Shown piece after piece: positions 26,701 through 34,798 of a stretch of DNA of 50,269 nucleotides. The DNA is from RECO01 sp050485385 (GTDB taxonomy: Bacteria > Pseudomonadota > Alphaproteobacteria > Geminicoccales > Geminicoccaceae): positions 1-50,269 of the forward strand of contig JBJHBG010000020.1 of assembly GCA_050485385.1 (NCBI GenBank). Direction: 5' to 3'. The notes beneath the pieces are model-generated. The model was not told the DNA's origin and did no database searches. It was given only the letters and a program-made list of their open reading frames with translations. A program made the position numbers and the translations under genes. Position 1 is the first letter of the stretch. Each line of letters starts with the position of its first letter.

Positions 26701-27222
26701 TTAGGCGTCGAGACGATGCCGCGCAAGCGCCGCGAAGACGTTGTCGGCTGGCTCGTCGTCGCGCGAACCGTAGCGAGCCACCACGGCGTCGGCATCCGCC
26801 GCCCGCGGATAGGGGTCGAGGGCGAGGCTCAGTTCCTCGACTGCGACCGCGCCGAGATCGATCGTCGGCTCGGCCAGGTGGTCGACCTCGGGCGCCTCCG
26901 GATCGACCGCGACCTCACCGGCTTCCTTGGCCTCGCCCACCACGAAGCGGCGCTCGACGACGACCGCGACGCGTTGCACCACGGGCTCGAAGGTGACCAC
27001 GCAGGGCTGCACCGCCGTCGCCCGCAGCTTGGCGTCGAGCGTCAAGCCGGTCGCGGTGCGCGCGAGCCGACCCGTCAGGGCGACGCGCTCCAGCGCGGCG
27101 AGGCCCAAGAGTTCGGCGACGGCCGCCCGCTCGTCGTCCGTTACGTCGTCGAACCCGACGGCCACCTCGATTTGGTCGGCAGGCAACGAAACCAGCCGGC
27201 TGAAGGGCGGTTCGGCAATCAT
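26701..27222 (-). CDS. DUF177 (YceD-type) protein
   Basis: 173 residues. The pattern FSRLVSLPADQIEVAVGFDD at the N-terminus, VQPCVVTFEPVVQRVAVVVERRF in the centre and the acidic tail EELSLALDPYPRA match DUF177/YceD. The family is nearly always encoded before rpmF and is linked to 23S rRNA accumulation in plants and bacteria. It keeps only one of the cysteines sometimes seen in the family. It is transcribed with the chaperone gene 28 bp upstream and rpmF downstream. Confidence 0.92.
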   Translation of the reverse strand: MIAEPPFSRLVSLPADQIEVAVGFDDVTDDERAAVAELLGLAALERVALTGRLARTATGLTLDAKLRATAVQPCVVTFEPVVQRVAVVVERRFVVGEAKEAGEVAVDPEAPEVDHLAEPTIDLGAVAVEELSLALDPYPRAADADAVVARYGSRDDEPADNVFAALARHRLDA

Positions 27223-27250
27223 CGAAGAACGGACCTCTGCACGGAATCGG

Positions 27251-27877
27251 TTACGGCGCGGCCGGAGTAGCCGCAGCCGCGACGAAGTCGCGCTCTTTAG
27301 CGCTGGGAGGCTCGAAATGCAAGCCCCGGATCGGCTCGCACGTCGCTGCCACCGCGTCGGCAAGTCGGCCGTCGGCGGCGAGGAGATAGGCCGCGAGCGC
27401 CGCTGCCGACCGCTCGTGCTCCGGCGCGCTGCCATAGACGTTGACCGCGAGGATATCGCCGAGGGCTGCGGTATCGCGCGTCTCCAACGCGCCTTCGACC
27501 GCAGCCGCCCGGGCATAGAACTGCCGCGCGATCTTCTTCACCCACTTGCCGACGGCAAGATCGCCCACGCCGCCTTCCCTGAGCGAGCGGTCGACGTCCG
27601 CGAACAGCACGTCGAACAGCGCCTGACCGATCGTTCGCGCCGTCTCGTCGCCACGTTGCAGCCGGCGCAACAGCAGGATGACATGGAGCTGGATCAGTTC
27701 CAGCCGCCCGTCGTGCGTGTCGGGCACCGCGAAGGTGCCGTAGAAGATCGGCAATCGTGCCTGCGCCACCGCACGGGCATAGAGTTCGTGCGCCGCCGTG
27801 GTGACGTCGTCGCCCGCTCCCTGCCCGAACAGCCTTTTGCCCTGGGCCGCCAGCCGTGCTAACCAACTCTCGCTCAC
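27251..27877 (-). CDS. Ubiquinol-cytochrome c chaperone family protein (CBP3-like)
   Basis: 208 residues. The helical core YARAVAQARLPIFYGTFAVP, DGRLELIQLHVILLLRRLQR and GGVGDLAVGKWVKKIARQFY matches the CBP3/UQCC1 chaperone family. In mitochondria the family assists cytochrome b and bc1 assembly; a similar role in alphaproteobacteria is assumed. GTG 27877 is chosen because AAGGAA lies 7 nt upstream. It is the first gene of the leftward DUF177-rpmF-plsX operon and divergent from bamE, with only 25 bp between start codons. Confidence 0.92.
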   Translation of the reverse strand: MSESWLARLAAQGKRLFGQGAGDDVTTAAHELYARAVAQARLPIFYGTFAVPDTHDGRLELIQLHVILLLRRLQRGDETARTIGQALFDVLFADVDRSLREGGVGDLAVGKWVKKIARQFYARAAAVEGALETRDTAALGDILAVNVYGSAPEHERSAAALAAYLLAADGRLADAVAATCEPIRGLHFEPPSAKERDFVAAAATPAAP

Positions 27878-27902
27878 GTTCGTCTTCCTTGGGAGCCGTG
27901 CA

Positions 27903-28364
27903 ATGCGAGCCCCCAGCGTCTGGGTTCGGTTCTTCGTCGTCGTGGTCGCCATCGGTCTCGCCGGGTGCGATACCACGGTCACCAATCATGGGCACCGGCT
28001 GATCGACGACGACGTCGCGCGCATCCGCCCCGGCCTCTCCTCCAAGGGCGAGGTCGCGAGCCTTCTGGGCACCCCGTCGGCATTCGCGACCTTCGACGAG
28101 AACACTTGGTACTACGTCGGCCGCCGGACGGAGGAACAGACCTTCTTCAACCGCCGCCTGACGTCGCAGGACGTCCTCAGGGTGCGCTTCGACGACAACG
28201 GCGTCGTCGCCGGCGTCGACCGTTTCGACATGGCCGACGCGCGCGAGGTCGTGCCCAACAGCGACGTCACGCCGACCGGCGGCAACGAGTACACGATCCT
28301 GGAGCAACTCGTCGGCAATATCGGCCGATTCGGGGCGGGCGACGCGCCGCCCCCACGCTATTGA
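27903..28364 (+). CDS. bamE: Outer-membrane assembly lipoprotein BamE/SmpA/OmlA family
   Basis: 153 residues. The lipoprotein signal ends AIGLAGC, with lipidated Cys22. The mature part has the BamE fold pattern RIRPGLSSKGEVASLLGTPS, then WYYVGRRTE, LRVRFDDNGVVAGVDRF. As part of the BAM complex it helps insert beta-barrel proteins into the outer membrane. GGGAG lies 8 nt before the ATG. The location opposite the ubiquinol-cytochrome c chaperone gene is standard in alphaproteobacteria. Confidence 0.94.
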   Translation: MRAPSVWVRFFVVVVAIGLAGCDTTVTNHGHRLIDDDVARIRPGLSSKGEVASLLGTPSAFATFDENTWYYVGRRTEEQTFFNRRLTSQDVLRVRFDDNGVVAGVDRFDMADAREVVPNSDVTPTGGNEYTILEQLVGNIGRFGAGDAPPPRY

Positions 28365-28385
28365 CGGAGCGCGGCCGACGGCCGC

Positions 28386-28556
28386 TCAACGAACGGTGCG
28401 CACGCCAACCAGGAGCGAAGCGGCCAGCCGCTCCAGATCGCGCGCGAGACCGAGCGCGGTCGTGTCGCTCGCCGCTCCGGCCCGGTCGCGCAGCTCCTCG
28501 GCGAGCCATTGCAGCATGGCCGCTCGGCGGGCGCTGTCGTGGTGGTGTTCGAGCAT
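28386..28556 (-). CDS. Small hypothetical protein, 56 residues
   Basis: ATG 28556 is preceded by a near-ideal ribosome binding site, GGAGGGG 5 nt upstream, on the minus strand. The product begins MLEHHHDSARRAAMLQWLAE and ends LLVGVRTVR. It is predicted to be mostly helical, with charged faces and no signal peptide or membrane segment. I do not recognise a family. It lies between bamE (convergent, 21-bp gap) and the SbcD-like gene (divergent, 90-bp gap), and it fills what would otherwise be a 280-bp gap. Confidence 0.65.
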   Translation of the reverse strand: MLEHHHDSARRAAMLQWLAEELRDRAGAASDTTALGLARDLERLAASLLVGVRTVR

Positions 28557-28646
28557 CGTTTCCCCTCCGTCGATATGGTTGTTTTACGCGGCGCCAAGGC
28601 GGTTGGATCGCCGTGTTGCGGGCATGGGACTAGGCGGCCCTCGCCG

Positions 28647-29933
28647 ATGGCGCCGCTGACCTTTCTCCACGCCGCCGACCTGCACCTGGATTCGCCGCTC
28701 CTGCGGCTCGACCTCGGCGACGACGGCGCGGCGGCGGCCGCGGTCCGGCGCGCCAGCCGCGACGCCCTGGTCCGGCTGGTCGACCGCGCGCTCGACACCG
28801 GCGTCGCCTTCGTCGTGCTCGCCGGCGATCTGTGGGACGGCGACTGGCAGGATGTCGGCACCGGGCTGTGGTTCGTCCGACAGGTCGCACGCCTCGCCGC
28901 GGCCGGCATCCCGGTCGTCTTTCTCCGCGGCAACCACGACGCGGCGAGCGAGGTGACCGCCAGCCTGCGCTGGCCCGACCTCGTCCACGAACTGCCGACC
29001 GCCGCACCCGCCACCGTGCGGCTCGACGCCTGCCGGGTGGCCCTGCACGGTCAGGGCTTTGCCGCCCGGGAGCAGACGGCAAACCTTGCCGCCGCCTACC
29101 CCCCGCCGGTTGCCGGCTGGCTCAACGTCGGCGTCCTGCACACGGCGCTGGAAGGCGCGCCGGGGCACGCCACCTATGCCCCCTGCACCGTCGCCGACCT
29201 CGCCCGGCGCGGCTACGACTATTGGGCGCTCGGCCATGTCCATCGCTTTGCGGTCCACGCCGAGAGCCCGTGGATCGTGCATTCGGGCTGTCTCCAAGGC
29301 CGTCACGTCAACGAAACCGGAGCGAAGGGCGCGGTCGAGGTGGCCTTCGAAGCCGACCGCATCCTGGAGGTGCGGCACGTGCCCCTCGACGTGGTGCGCT
29401 GGGAACGCCCGGCGGTCGATCTGGCCGGCGTCGAGGACCCGGACGCGGCGCTCGACCGCGCCCTGGCGGCGGTACGGCGGGTGGCGAGCGATGTCGATCG
29501 CGGCATCGAGTTGCTCGTCGTCCGGCCGACGCTGGCGGGCCTCGGGCCTTGGGGCGGCGCGCTGCTCGCCGACCGCCGGGGCTTCGCCGACCGGCTGAGC
29601 GCTCTGGTAGCCACGCTGACGCCCGCCACGGTGGTCGAGGGCATCGCCTGGACGCTGGCGGAAGATGCGGGCGCGTCCACGCTTGCCGATCTCGGCGACG
29701 ACGCGGTCGGCGACCTCGTCCGGCGGATCGACGCCACCGCCCGGAGCGAGGCGATGGCCGGCGAGGTCCAGGCTCTGGTCCAGCGCATCCGCGCCCGCAT
29801 ACCGGACGAGGTCCGGGCGCAGCTCGCCGCCGGTCCGCTGGCTCCGCTCCTGGAGGGGGACGCCCAAGGCTTCCTCGAAGCGCGAAGGCAGGCCGCCCGC
29901 GCCGTCCTCGGCACGCTCGACGATGCGTCTTAG
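28647..29933 (+). CDS. SbcD-like DNA repair metallophosphoesterase (YhaO-like)
   Basis: 428 residues. Metallophosphoesterase motifs are complete: FLHAADLHLDSPL (about 5-17), LAGDLWDGDW, FLRGNHDAAS and ALGHVHR (near 197). The protein should be a manganese-dependent nuclease subunit. It partners with the long coiled-coil ATPase encoded next, whose ATG lies 11 bp inside this gene. This YhaO/YhaN pair is the SbcCD/Mre11-Rad50-like set of several alphaproteobacteria and bacilli. The start choice (MAPLTFLHA) puts the first catalytic motif at the usual distance. Confidence 0.93.
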   Translation: MAPLTFLHAADLHLDSPLLRLDLGDDGAAAAAVRRASRDALVRLVDRALDTGVAFVVLAGDLWDGDWQDVGTGLWFVRQVARLAAAGIPVVFLRGNHDAASEVTASLRWPDLVHELPTAAPATVRLDACRVALHGQGFAAREQTANLAAAYPPPVAGWLNVGVLHTALEGAPGHATYAPCTVADLARRGYDYWALGHVHRFAVHAESPWIVHSGCLQGRHVNETGAKGAVEVAFEADRILEVRHVPLDVVRWERPAVDLAGVEDPDAALDRALAAVRRVASDVDRGIELLVVRPTLAGLGPWGGALLADRRGFADRLSALVATLTPATVVEGIAWTLAEDAGASTLADLGDDAVGDLVRRIDATARSEAMAGEVQALVQRIRARIPDEVRAQLAAGPLAPLLEGDAQGFLEARRQAARAVLGTLDDAS

Positions 29934-32900
29934 GGCGCTCGACTTTGTGGCCTACGGCGCATTCGCCGGCGAGACGCTCGATCTCGCCGAAGCGAGCCCC
30001 GACCTGCACCTCGTCTACGGCCCCAACGCCGCCGGCAAGAGCACCGCGCGGACGGCCATCGGCGATGCGCTGTTCGGCTTTCCCTCGCGCACGCCGATGG
30101 CCTTCGCCATCGACCAGCGGCGGCTGCGCATCGGCTTCACCCTGGAGCGCGACGGCACGACGCTCCGGGCCGTGCGACGCAAGGGAACCAAGCAGACGCT
30201 CCTGGAGCCTGGGAGCGATACGCCACTCGACGCGAGCCCGCTCGAGGCATGGCTCGGCCATCTCGGGCGCGAGCGGTTCGAGCTCGGCTTCGCCCTCGAC
30301 GACGCGCAGCTCCGCAAGGGCGGCGACGCGCTGCTGAAGGGTGGCGACGATATCGCGGGTGTGCTCTTCGCCGCCTCGGCCGGCCTGAGCCGGCTCGGCG
30401 AGCGGGTTACCGCGCTGCGCGCCGACGCCGAAGCGGCCTGGAGCCCGACCCGCCGCCGCAGCCGGGCGGACGTTGCCCAGGAGCGCTTCGTCGATGCTAC
30501 CCGCAAGCTCAAGGCGAGCCGGCTGCTGGCGCCCGACTACCGGGCCACCCTGGCGCACCTGGAAGCCCTGGAGGCGGAGGCCGACGGCCTGCGCGAACGG
30601 CGGGCGACGCTGCAACGGGACGCCGCCGCCATCCAACAGGCGCTGCTGGTGTTGGAGCCGCTCGCCCGGCTGGAACGGGCACGGGCGGCCCTGGCGCCGC
30701 TCGCGGCCGCGCCCCTGCTGCCGGAGGATGCCGCCGCCCGTGTGGACGAGGCGACGCGACGACTGGCCGCCATCGACCATGCGCTCGCGCGCGACACCGA
30801 ACGGCGCACGGCCCTGGCGGACGAGGTGGCGGGCCTGCCCGAAGCGGAGCCGCTCCTGGTCCTCGGGGCGGAGATCGACGCGTTCGTCGACCGCGCGGCC
30901 GTCGTCGCCGGGGCGGCGCGCGAGCGCCCGCTCCTCCTCGACCGCAACGCCCGCGACCGGGCGGCGGCGATCGCCGCGCTGCGGGCCGCGGACCTCGCTT
31001 GGGACCTCGACGAAGACGCTGGCGACACCCTCCCGTCGGCCGCCGCACTCGACCGGGTGGCGGCGCTCGTCAGCGTCCAGGAGACGCGCGCCGCACGGCG
31101 GCTGGCGCTGGAACGACGTCGCGCCCGCGCCGAGCACGCAGGCGCGCAGGCGCGGGCCGCCCTCGTCGACGTCGCCGAGCCGGTCGCCACGACGGGGCTG
31201 GAAGCCGCCCGCGACGCACTCGCGGCGTACCGTGAAGGCGGCAGCGACCCGGCGGCTGCCGCCGATGCCCTCGCGGTGGCTCGAAGGCGAGTCCAAGAGG
31301 CGGGCGACCGCCTGGTGCCCTGGCGCGGCGATGCCGCAACCCTGCGTCTCGCCGACCTGCCGCCGCTGGCCGAGCAGGAGCGCTTGGCGGCCGAAGCCGA
31401 AGCGGTGGCCAAGGCGAGGCAAGCGCTCGCCGAGCGACGGCGCGACCGCGCGGCCGAAGGCGCCCGGCAGCGCGCCGCCCGCGCCGAGCTTGCCGCCGGC
31501 GCCGCGGTGGTGGACGAAGGTGCGCTCGACCGCGCCCGCGCGGATCGGGACGCGCTCTGGCAGGGCTACCGCACCGCACCGTCAGCGGCTTCGGCAGCGG
31601 CCCTTACCGCCGCCATCGCCGCCGCCGACCGCTTGGCGGATGCCCGCTTCGCGGCGGCCGAGCGCGTCGCCAAGCTGGCGAGTCTGGAGGCGGCCGAAGC
31701 GCTGCTCGCCGACGACCTGGCGGCCATCGACCGCGACGCCGCCGAGCTGGACGAGCGACGTCAGGCCCTCGCACGGGCGTGGGACGCGCTGACCGCCGCG
31801 ACGCCGATGGCCGGCGTCGAGCTGGCTCTAGCCGTGCGCTGGCGCAGCGACGCCCGGACGGCGATGGAGCTGGAAACGGTGCGCTTCGAGGCGGAGCGGA
31901 CCACCGCACGGGCGACGGCGCGGCTGGCCGAAGTGCGCGCTACCATGCAGGCGGCGCTGGCCGAGCACGGTGTCGAGACCGCGGTCGACACCGGCCTTGC
32001 GGGCCTCTCGGCCGCGGCGGACCGCACGCTGGAACGGGCGCGGGAACGCAACGCCGAGCGGGCAGCCAAGCTGGAGGACGCGCGCGTGGCCGAGGCGGCG
32101 CTCCGCGAGATCGATGCCGAGTTGGCCGAGTTGAGTGCGCAGGACGCCGCCGACGCTGCGTCGTGGACGTCGGCACTCGCCACCATCGGCGTCGCCGACG
32201 CGACGCCGCCGGAGGCCGTACTGCCGCTCCTCGCGGCGCTGCGCACCGCGCGCGGTCACCTCGAAGCCGCGGCGGAACGGCGGCAACGGCTGGAGACGGC
32301 GGCGGCGGAGGCGGAGGCCCTGGCGATGGAGGCCGCTCGACTGGCACGGGCGGCGGGCCTCGAGGTGGAGGAGCCCGAAGCCGTGAAAAACGCCCTCCTC
32401 GGAGCGCGGGCGGCGGCGGAGCGCCGGGCCGCCCGCCGCGCCACGGCGGTGCTGGAGGTGGCCCGGCTGGACGAGGAGATCGAACGGCTGGAGGCGGAGC
32501 GGGCGGCCGTGATCGCGGCGCTCGCCCCGCTGCATGCCGCCGCCCGGACGGACGACGTCGAGGGGTTGCGGATCGCGATCGGCACCAGCGCGCAGCGCAG
32601 CGCCGCCGAGGCGGCCGTCGCGGCGGCTTTGGCGAGCCTCGGCCAGATCGCCCCCGGCGACGACGAAGCGGTGCTGCGGACCCTCGTGGCCGGGCGCGAC
32701 GCCATCGCCTTGACGATGGCGAGGGACGAGATCGCGGTCGAGCTCGAACGGGCCGAAGCGCGGCTGGACGAACTGCGCACGGCGCTGGCGGCGGCACGGC
32801 TGGAGGTCGAGGGGCTGGCCGATGCCGACGCAGCGGCGGCCGCGGAAAGCGAGCGGCAGCAAGCGGCGGCAGCCATGGCCCGGGCCATCGAGGACCATGT

Positions 32901-33498
32901 CGAGCGGGCGGTGACGGCGCGCCTTCTGCAACGTGCGCTCGACGACTATCGCGCCGCCAACGAAACGCCGCTCCTGCAACGGGCCTCCACCCTGTTCCGG
33001 CGGCTGACGCTCGGCGAGTTCCAGCGGCTGACCGTCGACTATGCCCAGGGCGACGGCGTGCTGGTGGCGATCCGGCCGAACGGCGCCATGGTGGAGCGCC
33101 AGGGCTTCAGCACCGGCACCCGCGACCAGCTTTACCTGGCTCTTCGGCTCGCGGCCCTGCACCTCTATCTCGACCGGGCGCCGGCGCTGCCGGTCGTGGT
33201 CGACGACGTGCTGGTGCAGTTCTCCGACGACCGCGCCGCCGCGGCGCTGGCCGAACTGGCACAGCTCGCGGAACGGACCCAGGTGCTGCTGTTCACCCAC
33301 CACCGCCACGTCGTCGACCTCGCCGAGGCGACGCTCGGACGGGGCGGCTTTCGCCGCCACGAGTTGAGCAACGCCCTGGCGCGGGCGGCCGACGGGTCAG
33401 GCGGCGACGAGCGCGTGGCGGAAGGGGTAGCGCGCGTCGGGCAGCACGGTCTGGACCGCGATCCGCCGGACCACGTCGACGAAGATCGGCGCGCGTAG
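29923..33498 (+). CDS. YhaN-like Rad50/SbcC-type AAA ATPase
   Basis: 1191 residues. The N-terminal ATPase lobe has FVAYGAF and Walker A GPNAAGKST (33-41). A very long alanine/arginine-rich coiled coil covers about 160-1020. The C-terminal lobe has the signature FSTGTRDQLYLALRLA, Walker B LPVVVDDVLVQFSDDR and switch histidines LLFTHHRHVV. There is no CxxC zinc hook in the middle, as in other YhaN proteins. It works with the upstream nuclease in double-strand break processing. The last 34 codons overlap fliW on the opposite strand; conserved sequence stops near HELSNALARA, so the tail may be a recent extension. Confidence 0.92.
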   Translation: MRLRALDFVAYGAFAGETLDLAEASPDLHLVYGPNAAGKSTARTAIGDALFGFPSRTPMAFAIDQRRLRIGFTLERDGTTLRAVRRKGTKQTLLEPGSDTPLDASPLEAWLGHLGRERFELGFALDDAQLRKGGDALLKGGDDIAGVLFAASAGLSRLGERVTALRADAEAAWSPTRRRSRADVAQERFVDATRKLKASRLLAPDYRATLAHLEALEAEADGLRERRATLQRDAAAIQQALLVLEPLARLERARAALAPLAAAPLLPEDAAARVDEATRRLAAIDHALARDTERRTALADEVAGLPEAEPLLVLGAEIDAFVDRAAVVAGAARERPLLLDRNARDRAAAIAALRAADLAWDLDEDAGDTLPSAAALDRVAALVSVQETRAARRLALERRRARAEHAGAQARAALVDVAEPVATTGLEAARDALAAYREGGSDPAAAADALAVARRRVQEAGDRLVPWRGDAATLRLADLPPLAEQERLAAEAEAVAKARQALAERRRDRAAEGARQRAARAELAAGAAVVDEGALDRARADRDALWQGYRTAPSAASAAALTAAIAAADRLADARFAAAERVAKLASLEAAEALLADDLAAIDRDAAELDERRQALARAWDALTAATPMAGVELALAVRWRSDARTAMELETVRFEAERTTARATARLAEVRATMQAALAEHGVETAVDTGLAGLSAAADRTLERARERNAERAAKLEDARVAEAALREIDAELAELSAQDAADAASWTSALATIGVADATPPEAVLPLLAALRTARGHLEAAAERRQRLETAAAEAEALAMEAARLARAAGLEVEEPEAVKNALLGARAAAERRAARRATAVLEVARLDEEIERLEAERAAVIAALAPLHAAARTDDVEGLRIAIGTSAQRSAAEAAVAAALASLGQIAPGDDEAVLRTLVAGRDAIALTMARDEIAVELERAEARLDELRTALAAARLEVEGLADADAAAAAESERQQAAAAMARAIEDHVERAVTARLLQRALDDYRAANETPLLQRASTLFRRLTLGEFQRLTVDYAQGDGVLVAIRPNGAMVERQGFSTGTRDQLYLALRLAALHLYLDRAPALPVVVDDVLVQFSDDRAAAALAELAQLAERTQVLLFTHHRHVVDLAEATLGRGGFRRHELSNALARAADGSGGDERVAEGVARVGQHGLDRDPPDHVDEDRRA

Positions 33499-33858
33499 GT
33501 TGACCGTCGGCCCCTGGCCGGAGCCCTTGGCGGGCAGCGTCACCACGAGCAGGACCAACAGCGCGCTCGGGTCGATCTGCAGGGCGGCGCGGACGCTGTC
33601 GACGTCGGCGCCGTCGATGCGCTCGGCGACCGTCTCCAAGGGCGTCACGACCAGATCGACCGGCGCGTCGCCGAGACCGTGCAAGAGGTGGAACGGACCA
33701 GCGCCGCCAGGCACCGGGGCCAGCACGAAGCGGTCGACTTCGGGAAAGCCCGGCAGGCCGAGCGGGAAGCTGAGTTCCGCGGCTTCCCCGTCGATCGGGC
33801 CGAAGGGCGTCACGTGCGGTGCGGGCGTGGCGGGGGCGCGTGCCGTGATGGCGGTCAT
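33397..33858 (-). CDS. fliW: Flagellar assembly factor FliW
   Basis: 153 residues. The FliW hallmark ELSFPLGLPGFPEVDRFVL lies near 30-48, and the C-terminal half shows VVTLPAKGSGQGPTVNLRAP. FliW binds flagellin and, in bacteria with CsrA, antagonises CsrA to couple flagellin synthesis to export. No csrA or flagellin gene is in the window. ATG 33858 has GGAG 8 nt upstream. It is the last gene of the leftward flgI-flgJ-flgN-flgK-flgL set, and its 3' end is overlapped by the YhaN-like gene. Confidence 0.92.
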   Translation of the reverse strand: MTAITARAPATPAPHVTPFGPIDGEAAELSFPLGLPGFPEVDRFVLAPVPGGAGPFHLLHGLGDAPVDLVVTPLETVAERIDGADVDSVRAALQIDPSALLVLLVVTLPAKGSGQGPTVNLRAPIFVDVVRRIAVQTVLPDARYPFRHALVAA

Positions 33859-33887
33859 GGTGTGTCTCCGGTCGGCGGTTCGAGGGA

Positions 33888-34787
33888 TCAACGCAGGTAT
33901 TCGGTCAGCGACAGGCGGTTGAGCTGGGCCATGGTGGCGAAGCTCGCCTCGAGGGCCACCTGGTGCATGGCCATCTGGCTCATGGCGAACGGGATGTCGG
34001 TGTCGTTGAGCTCGCTCAGCGTGTTCTGCAGGTAGAGGACGCTGCCCTCCTGACTGGCGCTGATCGATTCGATCCGGGCGGTGGTCGTGTTGAGGTCGGC
34101 GCGACGACGAATCAGCTCGTCGAGCGCGTCGTTGGCGAAGCTCATGGCGGCCTCCAGCATCGGCCGGTCGTTGCCCTGGTGGCCGAGCTTGGCGTTGCCG
34201 AGGGCGGCGAAGGCGTTGGCAAAGGCGGGCTCGCCGGCATGGACGCCGTAGGCCAGCGTCACGTCCAGATCGATCCGAGCGCCGAGCTTGACGTCGTCGC
34301 CTTGGTAGTAGGCCTGCGGATCGGCGGTCGTCAGGACGGCGCCCTGGAGGTCCACGGGCCGCTGGTCGGTCAGCGATCCGGCGAACAGGAAACGGCCGTC
34401 GACGTTGCGGTTCAACAGGTTGGCGAGTTGCTCGGTCATCGCCTCGGCCTCGACGTCGAGCGGCAGGTTGGCGCCGGTGGTCGCATCCAGCCGCTGCACC
34501 AGGAGGGTGCGCAGGCGCGTGACGATGTCGATCATGTCGCTCATCGCCACGTCCATGGCGTTGGTGCGCTCGACCAGCCGCTGGTTCTCGGTAACGAAGC
34601 CGGAGGTCCGCTGCAGGGCCGACTGGCTGCGCACGAACAGCGCCGCGTCGTTGCCGAGGGCCGAGTAGCGGCGGTGCATGCTGCCGCTCGCGATTTGCTC
34701 GTTGGCGGTACGCAGCTTGGTCTGCGTGTGCAGCATGAAGCCGGTCATCCGGCCGTGCTGCGCGAAGTCGCCGACGCGGGTCACCAT
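33888..34787 (-). CDS. flgL: Flagellar hook-filament junction protein FlgL
   Basis: 299 residues. The N-terminal helical region (VTRVGDFAQHGRMTGFMLHT, LRTANEQIASG) and the C-terminal region (NTTTARIESISASQEGSVLY, LNRLSLTEYL) match flagellin-like FlgL. The central RFLFAGSLTDQRPVDL is typical. It is exported and forms the second junction ring between hook and filament. ATG 34787 is preferred over GTG 34790 because AGGAGG is 7 nt upstream. It lies 11 bp after flgK. Confidence 0.95.
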   Translation of the reverse strand: MVTRVGDFAQHGRMTGFMLHTQTKLRTANEQIASGSMHRRYSALGNDAALFVRSQSALQRTSGFVTENQRLVERTNAMDVAMSDMIDIVTRLRTLLVQRLDATTGANLPLDVEAEAMTEQLANLLNRNVDGRFLFAGSLTDQRPVDLQGAVLTTADPQAYYQGDDVKLGARIDLDVTLAYGVHAGEPAFANAFAALGNAKLGHQGNDRPMLEAAMSFANDALDELIRRRADLNTTTARIESISASQEGSVLYLQNTLSELNDTDIPFAMSQMAMHQVALEASFATMAQLNRLSLTEYLR

Positions 34788-34798
34788 CACGGGACCTC

